This document shows positions 1 to 5,627 of a DNA stretch of 6,786 bases, in pieces. The stretch is from the NCBI GenBank assembly GCA_021769545.1, contig JAETSS010000072.1, forward strand, positions 1-6,786. The letters are read 5' to 3'. Position numbers and translations under genes: made by a program. The number at the start of each line of letters is the position of its first letter. Within the stretch, counting starts at the first letter, position 1. Under the pieces are notes generated by a model that did no database searches, had not been told where the DNA came from, and saw only the letters and a program-made list of their open reading frames with translations. This DNA comes from Eubacterium sp. (lineage in GTDB: Bacteria; Bacillota_A; Clostridia; Peptostreptococcales; Anaerovoracaceae).

Positions 1-1548
1 CAGGACACGGTGCTTGTGGGACACGATCTCAAGCGAGATTATTTCATGCTCATGTGCAAGGGTGCAGACGGCTTTGTGACAGGTTTCGATACCGCTATAG
101 CCCAGTATGTGCTGGATTCGGGAAGGAGCAGCTACAGCCTTGCTGCCCTTTCCAACGAATACCTTCATATGACCGTTGTGGATGAAAAGGAATTCGTGGA
201 GGACAAAGGACAGGTGGAAATGTTCTCAGACGATACGGGCCTTTATATGGATTACGGCTTCGATGTATGTACGGCCGTGCTGAATCTCATGGCTGTTCAA
301 AGAGGACTGCTGGCAGATGAGGGACTTGAGAATATCCTGTATCAGGTAGAGCTTCCTCTCATCATCGTAATGGCGGCCATGGAAAAGGAAGGCTTCAAGG
401 TCGACAAGCAGGAGCTGACTCAGTTCGGAGAGATGCTTTCGACGCAGATAGATGAGCTTTCCGCCAAGATATTCGACATGGCAGGCGAGACCTTCAACCT
501 GAATTCACCTTTCCAGCTGGGAGACATACTCTTTGAAAAGCTGGGGCTTCCGGCAGGCAAGAAGACGAAGCGCGGATATTCCACCAGTGCCGATATATTG
601 GAAAAGATCAAGGATAAGCATCCGATAGTTCCCGCAGTTTTGGAATACAGGACTCTTGCAAAGCTCAAGAGTACGTATATAGACGGGCTCATCCCCCTCA
701 TAGGCAGCAGGGACGGCAAGGTACATGCACACTTCAACCAGACGGTGACTACCACTGGCAGGATAAGCTGTACTGAGCCTAATCTGCAGAACATCCCTAT
801 AAGGCAGGAGATGGGAAGAAAGCTGCGAAAAGCCTTCGTTCCCGAATCGGAAGAATGCGTTCTGGTGGGAGCCGACTACTCGCAGATCGAGCTCAGGGTG
901 CTGGCACATATGTCTCAGGATGCGGCGTTGATCGATGCCTTCAACAGAGGTGAGGATATACACCGTGCAACTGCCGCCAACGTGCTGGGTGTATCGGAGG
1001 ATCAGATAACCATAGAAGAGCGAAGCAGAGCCAAGGCCGTCAACTTCGGAGTTATATACGGCATGAGCAGCTTCGGACTTTCCTCTGAGCTGCATATCAC
1101 CAGAAAGGATGCCGAGGAATATATAAACACGTATTTCAGCAAACATTCCGCCGTAAAAGCCTTCATGGACGGTCAGGTGGAATTTTGCAGGGAAAACGGA
1201 TATGTCACCACCATCATGGGAAGAAAGCGATATATCAAGGAAATAAGGGCGTCTGCGTATATGGTAAGGCAGATCGGAGAGAGACTCGCCATGAATACGC
1301 CTATCCAGGGAAGCGCAGCCGATATCATCAAGATCGCCATGATCAAGGTATACAACGCCCTCAGGGATCAGGGTCTCAGGTCACGGCTGATACTGCAGGT
1401 ACACGATGAACTGATAATAAACACGTATGAAGACGAAAAGGAAGCCGTGGAAAAGCTCCTTGTGGAAAACATGGAATCTGCCTTTGAAATGGCAGTGAAG
1501 CTCAGGGCGGACCTCAATGAAGGGATCAACTGGTACGAGCTTAAATAA
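1..1548 (+). CDS. polA: DNA polymerase I, C-terminal part (5' end outside window)
   Basis: DNA polymerase I fills gaps and replaces primers during replication and repair. The frame is open from base 1, so the true start and the 5'-nuclease domain lie upstream; 515 residues are visible (numbered from base 1). Residues 1-120 are the 3'-5' exonuclease domain: Exo II is recognisable (GHDLKRD, Asp13), but at Exo III the family Tyr is present (Tyr82) while the metal-binding Asp four residues later is Gly86. The polymerase domain is complete. It shows the thumb (LAKLKSTYIDGL), the TGR...PNLQNIP segment, motif A DYSQIELR (catalytic Asp292), the O-helix Arg341, Lys345, Phe349 and Tyr353 (RSRAKAVNFGVIYG), and motif C VHDE (His468, Asp469, Glu470). 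It ends in WYELK at TAA 1546-1548. coaE follows after 25 bases, a common Firmicutes arrangement. Identity is certain; loss of proofreading is inferred. Confidence 0.97.
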   Translation, partial: QDTVLVGHDLKRDYFMLMCKGADGFVTGFDTAIAQYVLDSGRSSYSLAALSNEYLHMTVVDEKEFVEDKGQVEMFSDDTGLYMDYGFDVCTAVLNLMAVQRGLLADEGLENILYQVELPLIIVMAAMEKEGFKVDKQELTQFGEMLSTQIDELSAKIFDMAGETFNLNSPFQLGDILFEKLGLPAGKKTKRGYSTSADILEKIKDKHPIVPAVLEYRTLAKLKSTYIDGLIPLIGSRDGKVHAHFNQTVTTTGRISCTEPNLQNIPIRQEMGRKLRKAFVPESEECVLVGADYSQIELRVLAHMSQDAALIDAFNRGEDIHRATAANVLGVSEDQITIEERSRAKAVNFGVIYGMSSFGLSSELHITRKDAEEYINTYFSKHSAVKAFMDGQVEFCRENGYVTTIMGRKRYIKEIRASAYMVRQIGERLAMNTPIQGSAADIIKIAMIKVYNALRDQGLRSRLILQVHDELIINTYEDEKEAVEKLLVENMESAFEMAVKLRADLNEGINWYELK

Positions 1549-1573
1549 CTGATTTGAAGAAGAGAGATAGGAT

Positions 1574-2200
1574 ATGCTGAAAGTGTTAGGATTGACAGGC
1601 GGTATAGGATCGGGGAAGTCGACGGCTGCGGAGTATTTGAAAAGCCGCGGCTTTGCCCATGTGGACGCTGATGATATAAGCAGGAACCTTACTGCCGACG
1701 GGAGCGATATGCTGCCCGTTTTGGACGGGATCTTCGGACCCGAAGGTCCCTTTGGAGAAAAAGGAAAAGAGATACTCAGACCTGACGGAAGTCTGGACAG
1801 AAAGGCTCTGGCAGCCATAGTATTCAGCGATGAAAGAAAAAAGGCGCGCCTGGATGAAGTGATGTTCAGGGAGATAATCGCAGAGATAGACAGACAGATT
1901 GCTTCATACAGAGATGAAGGAGACGGCCGCTACATAGGGATCATGCTGGATGCGCCGCTGCTCTTTGAGGCGGGACTTGATACGAGATGCGATCTCGTAC
2001 TGGTGATCGTGGCCGACGAAAAGGTGAGGATACAGCGTGTGTGCCGACGCGACAGCGCAACGGAGGAAGAGGTCAGAAGCAGGATAAACAATCAGATGAG
2101 CGATAGTGACAAGATAAAGAGATCCGATTACGTTATCGACAACTCGGAAGGGCTGCGTGAGCTGATGGAAAGCCTCGATGAGCTGTTGGAGGAGATATAG
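1574..2200 (+). CDS. coaE: Dephospho-CoA kinase
   Basis: This cytosolic enzyme phosphorylates the 3'-hydroxyl of dephospho-CoA with ATP, the last step of coenzyme A synthesis. It has 208 residues, close to the usual size of about 200. The P-loop GGIGSGKST lies at residues 9-17 (Lys15). It is followed by the family DADD segment (31-34), the substrate-side DAPLLFE motif (126-132), and a C-terminal NNQMS...KIKRSDYVIDNS stretch typical of CoaE. The ATG at 1574 puts the P-loop next to the N-terminus, as the family requires. The ribosome binding site is only a weak purine run (AGAAGAGAG, about 1558-1566). No promoter is visible in the 25-base gap after polA, so it is probably cotranscribed with polA. 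No clear hairpin terminator follows it; the next signal is the promoter of the noncoding RNA. Confidence 0.96.
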   Translation: MLKVLGLTGGIGSGKSTAAEYLKSRGFAHVDADDISRNLTADGSDMLPVLDGIFGPEGPFGEKGKEILRPDGSLDRKALAAIVFSDERKKARLDEVMFREIIAEIDRQIASYRDEGDGRYIGIMLDAPLLFEAGLDTRCDLVLVIVADEKVRIQRVCRRDSATEEEVRSRINNQMSDSDKIKRSDYVIDNSEGLRELMESLDELLEEI

Positions 2201-2255
2201 GAGGATCGGACGAGGAATCAGAATAAAATATCTTTTAAAAATTTTCAAAAAATTC

Positions 2256-2284
2256 TTGCATAGTATATTCTTCGGTGTTATAAT
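2256..2284 (+). promoter_or_regulatory. Sigma-A-type promoter of the noncoding RNA
   Basis: The -35 box is TTGCAT (2256-2261) and the -10 box is a perfect TATAAT (2279-2284), separated by 17 bases. The start site would be near 2291. There is no open reading frame immediately downstream, so this promoter appears dedicated to the structured RNA. The DNA just upstream is very AT-rich with A/T tracts (2221-2254), resembling an UP element. Confidence 0.8.
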
Positions 2285-2290
2285 GATATC

Positions 2291-2690
2291 AACAAAAGAC
2301 AAAACGACTTTTTCGATATAAAGTTAATGTCTTGTAAATAACCTTTACGGGCAGAAGCCTGTAAGATGGGAAAGAGGGTGATTCCGCCAGAAGTATATAA
2401 CGAAGAACAAAGAGAATGCCAGCTTACATAGATTTGAGCCACCGGGGACTACGTAAAAAGGGAAGTAGGACCGGTAAGAGATAAAGCGGAAACTTTAAGA
2501 AAGCTAAAGAACCGAAGACGAGATCACGGTCATAGGATCGGAAAAAGGGTAATATAAAATGTTAGTCGAAGGTATCGGTAGCTGAAAGATGAAAGCTTTG
2601 CAGGGAAATTGGCTTGGATCGAAGGAGCTGGTATTTTTATGCCATATTTTAAAAGGATGTCTCAAGACAGAAGACATCCTTTTAAAATAT
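2291..2690 (+). ncRNA. Structured noncoding RNA, probably raiA-type
   Basis: This stretch of about 400 nt has its own promoter and terminator and no credible ORF. Helices visible by eye are an 8-bp hairpin with AGAA loop (2345-2352 with 2357-2364) and a 9-bp long-range helix (ATGCCAGCT 2416-2424 with AGCTGGTAT 2626-2634, one G-U pair). The long-range helix closes a multibranched core of about 200 nt. Inside it are a stem ACCGG/CCGGT (2441-2445, 2471-2475) continuing as CTAC/GTAG (2449-2452, 2465-2468), and a possible CCGA/TCGG stem (2512-2515, 2538-2541). Purine-rich single strands between helices (such as GCGGAAAC and CGAAGACGAGATCACGG) look like conserved tertiary-contact segments. Core size, closing-helix layout and clostridial setting match my recollection of the raiA RNA motif, but that name rests on memory of the sequence style. 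raiA RNAs often precede a raiA gene, which is not seen here. That it is a structured RNA gene is much more certain than the family name. Confidence 0.68.
2644..2690 (+). terminator. Strong intrinsic terminator of the noncoding RNA
   Basis: This is a perfect 19-bp inverted repeat (2644-2662 with 2672-2690) with a 9-base loop. The GC-containing core AGGATGTCT/AGACATCCT is flanked by AAAA and TTTT, so the functional hairpin would be followed by a short U-run (2680-2683). Its symmetry means it could also stop transcription from the other strand. Confidence 0.85.
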
Positions 2691-2863
2691 TGGGGGTTTG
2701 ATTATATTGTTTGTTGATCCAAAATATGTAACACTATTGTACCAATGAATGGCGATTATTGCAATAGAAAATATAGAATATTCAGTATCTTCGTAAAGCT
2801 AAATAAAGCATTGCGTAAAAGGCCTATTTTATGAAAAAATTTGCGAAAAAATGAATTATTTTA
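2691..2863. other. AT-rich spacer, no feature seen
   Basis: This spacer between the RNA terminator and the tRNA promoter has no ORF of note, no repeat and no convincing hairpin. The A/T tracts near 2830-2862 directly precede the -35 box of the tRNA promoter and could act as an UP element. Confidence 0.5.
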
Positions 2864-2892
2864 TTGACAAAGTACCGCTGAATCTATACAAT
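2864..2892 (+). promoter_or_regulatory. Promoter of tRNA-Leu
   Basis: The -35 box is a perfect TTGACA (2864-2869) and the -10 box is TACAAT (2887-2892), with 17 bases between them. Transcription would start near 2899-2901, giving a leader of about 33 nt before the tRNA. Two interleaved inverted repeats flank the -10 box (see findings). Confidence 0.85.
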
Positions 2893-2932
2893 AGAGAGGT
2901 ACTGATTCAGTGCGTTAAATAAAACATTATAT

Positions 2933-3015
2933 GCGGCCTTGGCGGAATAGGCAGACGCGCACGTTTGAGGGGCGTGTGGGAGACCGTACCGGTTCAAGTC
3001 CGGTAGGCCGCACCA
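2933..3015 (+). tRNA. tRNA-Leu(GAG), CCA encoded
   Basis: This 83-nt class II tRNA folds fully by eye. The acceptor stem is GCGGCCT/AGGCCGC (2933-2939, 3005-3011), followed by discriminator A3012 and encoded CCA (3013-3015). The D stem is GCG/CGC (to 2956-2958). The anticodon stem is CACGT/GCGTG (2960-2964, 2972-2976) around loop TTGAGGG, giving anticodon GAG (2967-2969), which reads CUC and CUU. The variable arm is long (2977-2987), as expected for leucine. The T stem is ACCGG/CCGGT (2988-2992, 3000-3004) with loop TTCAAGT. It stands alone with its own promoter and terminator. Confidence 0.97.
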
Positions 3016-3017
3016 TT

Positions 3018-3056
3018 TAAAAGAGTTGAAATTCGAAGGGTTTCAGCTCTTTTTTT
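3018..3056 (+). terminator. Intrinsic terminator of tRNA-Leu
   Basis: A 10-bp stem AGAGTTGAAA/TTTCAGCTCT (3022-3031, 3041-3050, one G-U pair) has a 9-base loop and is followed directly by six further Ts (3051-3056). It begins a few bases after the tRNA CCA end. Confidence 0.92.
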
Positions 3057-3059
3057 CAT

Positions 3060-3118
3060 GTAAAGCTTGCCGCTTTACCGTGCACGTTTTTTCGACTATG
3101 GCCAAAACATAGAATCGA
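3060..3118. other. Two small hairpins after the tRNA terminator
   Basis: The first is GTAAAGC/GCTTTAC (3060-3066, 3072-3078) with a 5-base loop, and a T-run starts about nine bases further on. The second is CTATG/CATAG (3096-3100, 3108-3112), extended past a two-base bulge by TCGA/TCGA (3092-3095, 3115-3118). They could be back-up terminators or the first part of a leader for the downstream oxidoreductase gene. There is no ORF, and no family is recognised. Confidence 0.35.
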
Positions 3119-3172
3119 GATATTTTTGCAATCATTTTCCCTTTTATGGACCGTATTTGCAAATTACAATGG

Positions 3173-3240
3173 GCTGCAGGCAGCTAAGGGGGATGAGGTC
3201 GGGAGGAGCACCGTGCTTTTGTGACCGGCAACCACCCTAA
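3173..3240 (+). promoter_or_regulatory. Possible structured leader RNA (faint SAM-I-like core)
   Basis: This GC-rich patch inside AT-rich intergenic DNA contains a hairpin GCTG/CAGC (3173-3176, 3181-3184). A second element pairs GGTC with GACC (3197-3200, 3222-3225) around AGCA/TGCT (3207-3210, 3214-3217). The run GTGACCGGCAACC (3221-3233), preceded by GAGGTCGGGAGGA (3195-3207), recalls the order of conserved pieces in SAM-I (S-box) riboswitches. The family's P1 stem and the usual segment after GGCAACC are not seen. It ends about 90 bases before a hairpin that masks the oxidoreductase ribosome binding site. It could be a degenerate or variant riboswitch, an unrelated structured leader, or chance. 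Confidence 0.22.
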
Positions 3241-3331
3241 GAGACTGTATCCGTTGAAAAACTTGCAATTATTATTAAAAAATTACGGAATGATTGTAAC
3301 TTTTACGTGATGCGGAGCAAATAATTCCCTT

Positions 3332-3368
3332 CTCCTTTGGTAAATAATAAATATAAATACCAAAGGAG
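3332..3368 (+). promoter_or_regulatory. Hairpin sequestering the oxidoreductase ribosome binding site
   Basis: A perfect 11-bp inverted repeat pairs CTCCTTTGGTA (3332-3342) with TACCAAAGGAG (3358-3368) around a 15-base A/T loop. The right arm contains nearly all of the Shine-Dalgarno sequence AGGAGG (3364-3369), so the folded transcript would block ribosome binding. No T-run follows, so it is not a terminator. It could act as an RNA thermometer, the output of an upstream ligand sensor, or a protein binding site. Confidence 0.6.
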
Positions 3369-3377
3369 GAAATGACA

Positions 3378-4688
3378 GTGACGTATCTATGGAAGGAGAC
3401 GGCGGAAATGCCGACATTCCCGCAGCTTAAGGGAGACAGAGAGACGGACGTACTTATAATAGGCGGCGGCATCGCGGGGCTGCTCTGTGCACATATGCTG
3501 CGGGAGAAGGGCGCTAGCTGTATACTGACGGAGGCCAATACCATCGGAGGCGGCACCTCGGGAGGGACTACCGCCGTATTGACAGCACAGCACGGCAATA
3601 TATACGCGAAGCTGACGGGGCGGTACGGAAAAGCAGTCGCAAGGGGATATCTGGAGGCGAATCTACAGGCCGTTGAAAAGTACAGAGAGCTGGCGGGAAA
3701 ATACGATTTCGATTTCCGGGAGATGGATTCATATATCTATTCGCCGGATCAGAAGAGAAAGCTCCAGGTGGAAGCCGCGGTGGTGAGGGAGCTGGGCTTT
3801 CCCGCAGAATATACGGAGGAGACAGAGCTGCCCGTGAAGACGGCGGGAGCTGTGCGCTTTCCGGGAATGGCGCAGTTCCATCCTCTTAAGCTGATGGCGG
3901 AGCTTTCCGGAGGCAAAGATGATATATACGAGCATACCAGGATAGAAAAGCTGCACGGAGATACTGCATACTTTCCCCAGGGCAGCATAAAAGCCAAAAA
4001 AACGGTGATCGCGACTCATTTTCCCATAATAAATACACGGGGACTTTATCCGCTCAAGCTCTATCAGAAGCGTTCCTTTGTCCTGGCATTGGAGGGTACA
4101 AAGACTTTGAACGGAACATATGCCGACATCGCCGACGGAGGGATATATATGAGGAATTACGGGGACCTGCTGATAATAGGAGGCGGAGACTGCAGGACGG
4201 GATCGAAAGCAGACGGATTCGAGACGGTACGTCGGTTTGCAGAGGAATATTTCCCGGAGGCGAAGGAACGGTATGCATGGGCGGCCCAGGACTGCATGAG
4301 CCTCGACGAGATACCTTATATAGGAAAATACAGCCGTACGTTGGACAATGTGTATGTTATAACGGGCTTCAATGAATGGGGAATGTCATCTTCCATGGCT
4401 GCGGCAGTTATGATATGCGACATGATCACGGGAGAGAAAAACGAATTCCAGGGGGTCTTTTCGCCGGACAGAGGGATAATGACTAAGCAGACCGTCATCA
4501 ATGCTGCCGAGACGATGGTGCATTTTTTCAACCCGGGAATCAGGCGTTGCTCCCATATGGGATGTGCGCTGAAAAAGAACGAGGCGGAGAACACGTGGGA
4601 CTGCCCGTGCCACGGATCGAGATTCGATATGGAGGGGCATATCATGGAAGCCCCCGCAAAAAAGGAAATTAATGTGAAAAATATGTGA
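3378..4688 (+). CDS. FAD-dependent oxidoreductase with C-terminal Rieske domain
   Basis: This is a DAO-fold flavoenzyme fused to a Rieske iron-sulphur domain, resembling Bacillus YhfW-type proteins; the physiological substrate of such proteins is not established. It has 436 residues from the GTG. The FAD-binding GGGIAG (GxGxxG, residues 29-34) follows the strand DVLII, with the expected acidic residue about 20 residues on (LTEA). The C-terminal 50 residues carry CSHMGC (Cys391, His393) and CPCH (Cys409, His412), i.e. CxH-x15-CxxH, the Rieske cluster ligands. There is no signal peptide, so it is probably cytosolic. GTG 3378 is preferred because AGGAGG lies 8 bases before it; the in-frame ATG at 3372 is only 2 bases from that site. 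The family N-terminus (LWKETAEMP) also begins there. The Rieske tail after CPCHGSRF is short (about 20 residues). The ribosome binding site is masked by a hairpin. No confident promoter was found. Confidence 0.93.
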   Translation: MTYLWKETAEMPTFPQLKGDRETDVLIIGGGIAGLLCAHMLREKGASCILTEANTIGGGTSGGTTAVLTAQHGNIYAKLTGRYGKAVARGYLEANLQAVEKYRELAGKYDFDFREMDSYIYSPDQKRKLQVEAAVVRELGFPAEYTEETELPVKTAGAVRFPGMAQFHPLKLMAELSGGKDDIYEHTRIEKLHGDTAYFPQGSIKAKKTVIATHFPIINTRGLYPLKLYQKRSFVLALEGTKTLNGTYADIADGGIYMRNYGDLLIIGGGDCRTGSKADGFETVRRFAEEYFPEAKERYAWAAQDCMSLDEIPYIGKYSRTLDNVYVITGFNEWGMSSSMAAAVMICDMITGEKNEFQGVFSPDRGIMTKQTVINAAETMVHFFNPGIRRCSHMGCALKKNEAENTWDCPCHGSRFDMEGHIMEAPAKKEINVKNM

Positions 4689-4705
4689 TAATAGCGACAA
4701 TTTGA

Positions 4706-4734
4706 TTGAAAATTTATTCAAAATCATATATTAT
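4706..4734 (+). promoter_or_regulatory. Likely promoter of the GH25-RND operon
   Basis: TTGAAA (4706-4711) and TATTAT (4729-4734) are 17 bases apart in the AT-rich gap after the oxidoreductase stop codon. The start site would fall near 4741, which leaves the ATG at 4774 with a leader of about 33 nt. A short TTGAA/TTCAA inverted repeat (4706-4710, 4717-4721) overlaps the -35 box. Confidence 0.5.
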
Positions 4735-4773
4735 TAAAAGGAAAAATAGTTGCTTGGTATCAGGGATCAGAGT

Positions 4774-5610
4774 ATGAGTCGAAGGGACAGGAAAAGTCGC
4801 AGCAGGGGAAATAACCGCAAAAACAGAAACGGCAGATCATCTTCAAGATCTAAAAAGAGATCGGGGAATCAGAGGAAGCTCAATATCGTTTTGGGTATAG
4901 TAGCTGCTGTCGTAACTGTTTTTGCTGTTTTTTTTGTGAGAAATCTTTATTTTTACATAACGGGCAACGATGTGACGTCGGAGGATATGTATCCCGTAAA
5001 GGGCGTCGATGTTTCCTCGTATCAGCTTGAGGTGGACTGGGACGGACTTGAGGATGAAGGTTTCAAGTTTGCGTTCATCAAGGCCACCGAGGGGAGCAAG
5101 CATGTGGACGACAGGTTCGAATACAACTGGAAAGAGGCCAACAAGACAGGGATAAAGGCAGGGGCATATCATTTCCTCAGCTACGATACCGACGGACGCT
5201 CCCAGGCGATGAACTACATAAAGACCGTCGATAAAAAGTGGGGGATGCTTCCTCCCGTGGTGGACGTGGAATTTTACGGCGAATACGTAGAGCACCCGCC
5301 GGACAGAGATGTGATTACGGGCGTGCTGGACGACGTGCTTGAGGAGCTTGAGTCGCATTACGGCAAAAAGCCAATAATATATACCAATACGCATATATAC
5401 GGAGAATATATCTCGGGAGCATATGATGATTATCCCGTGTGGATAAGCGCCCACGACATACCGGAGACATTGAGCGACGGCAGGGAATGGGTGTTCTGTC
5501 AATATACGTTCTACGGCAGATCGGAAAGCGTCGCCGGAGGAGAGAAATACGTTGATATGAATGTTTTCAACGGGAGTTCGTGGGATTTCAGAAAATACGA
5601 TTGGGATTGA
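4774..5610 (+). CDS. Membrane-anchored GH25 muramidase (lysozyme family)
   Basis: Glycosyl hydrolase family 25 enzymes cleave the MurNAc-GlcNAc bond of peptidoglycan. From ATG 4774 the protein has 278 residues. Residues 1-35 form a strongly basic Arg/Lys/Ser/Asn-rich tail, 36-56 are one hydrophobic segment (LNIVLGIVAAVVTVFAVFFV), and the catalytic domain runs from about 75 to 275. This implies a type II orientation: basic tail inside, enzyme outside. GH25 hallmarks are GVDVSSYQ with Asp79, FIKATEG, the catalytic-type DVE (Asp164, Glu166) after PPVV, and YVDMNVF (Asp261). No wall-binding repeats are present. An upstream in-frame TTG (4750) would add 8 residues, but its ribosome binding site overlaps the predicted transcription start, so ATG is preferred, with AGGGA 7 bases before it. 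The RND gene follows 17 bases after the stop, suggesting an operon. Confidence 0.93.
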   Translation: MSRRDRKSRSRGNNRKNRNGRSSSRSKKRSGNQRKLNIVLGIVAAVVTVFAVFFVRNLYFYITGNDVTSEDMYPVKGVDVSSYQLEVDWDGLEDEGFKFAFIKATEGSKHVDDRFEYNWKEANKTGIKAGAYHFLSYDTDGRSQAMNYIKTVDKKWGMLPPVVDVEFYGEYVEHPPDRDVITGVLDDVLEELESHYGKKPIIYTNTHIYGEYISGAYDDYPVWISAHDIPETLSDGREWVFCQYTFYGRSESVAGGEKYVDMNVFNGSSWDFRKYDWD

Positions 5611-5627
5611 CCGAAGGGAGTTTGCAG

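Noticed and set aside
505..1146. Minus-strand ORF of 213 codons opposite polA
   Set aside because: It lies wholly inside the conserved polymerase coding region, shows no family motif, and is a by-product of the codon pattern on the + strand.
2566..2625. TCGAAGG occurring twice (2566-2572 and 2619-2625) as a repeat element
   Set aside because: Seven bases inside one structured RNA with similar local motifs is not evidence of a mobile or CRISPR repeat; no other repeats or insertion-sequence ends were seen in the window.
2291..2690. tmRNA, RNase P RNA or 6S RNA as identity of the noncoding RNA
   Set aside because: No tRNA-like end or tag reading frame, no RNase P conserved core motifs, and no long bulged rod typical of 6S RNA were found.
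3057..3371. T-box leader upstream of the oxidoreductase
   Set aside because: No T-box consensus (GGGTGGNACCGCG-like) and no terminator/antiterminator pair are present.
4750..4773. TTG start adding 8 residues to the GH25 protein
   Set aside because: AAGGA precedes it at fair spacing, but that site overlaps the predicted transcription start near 4741, and the ATG at 4774 has its own purine-rich site.
4843..5502. Minus-strand ORF of 219 codons opposite the GH25 gene
   Set aside because: It overlaps the GH25 catalytic domain, is rich in His/Val/Ile/Arg without domain signature, and has no ribosome binding site; it is a shadow frame.
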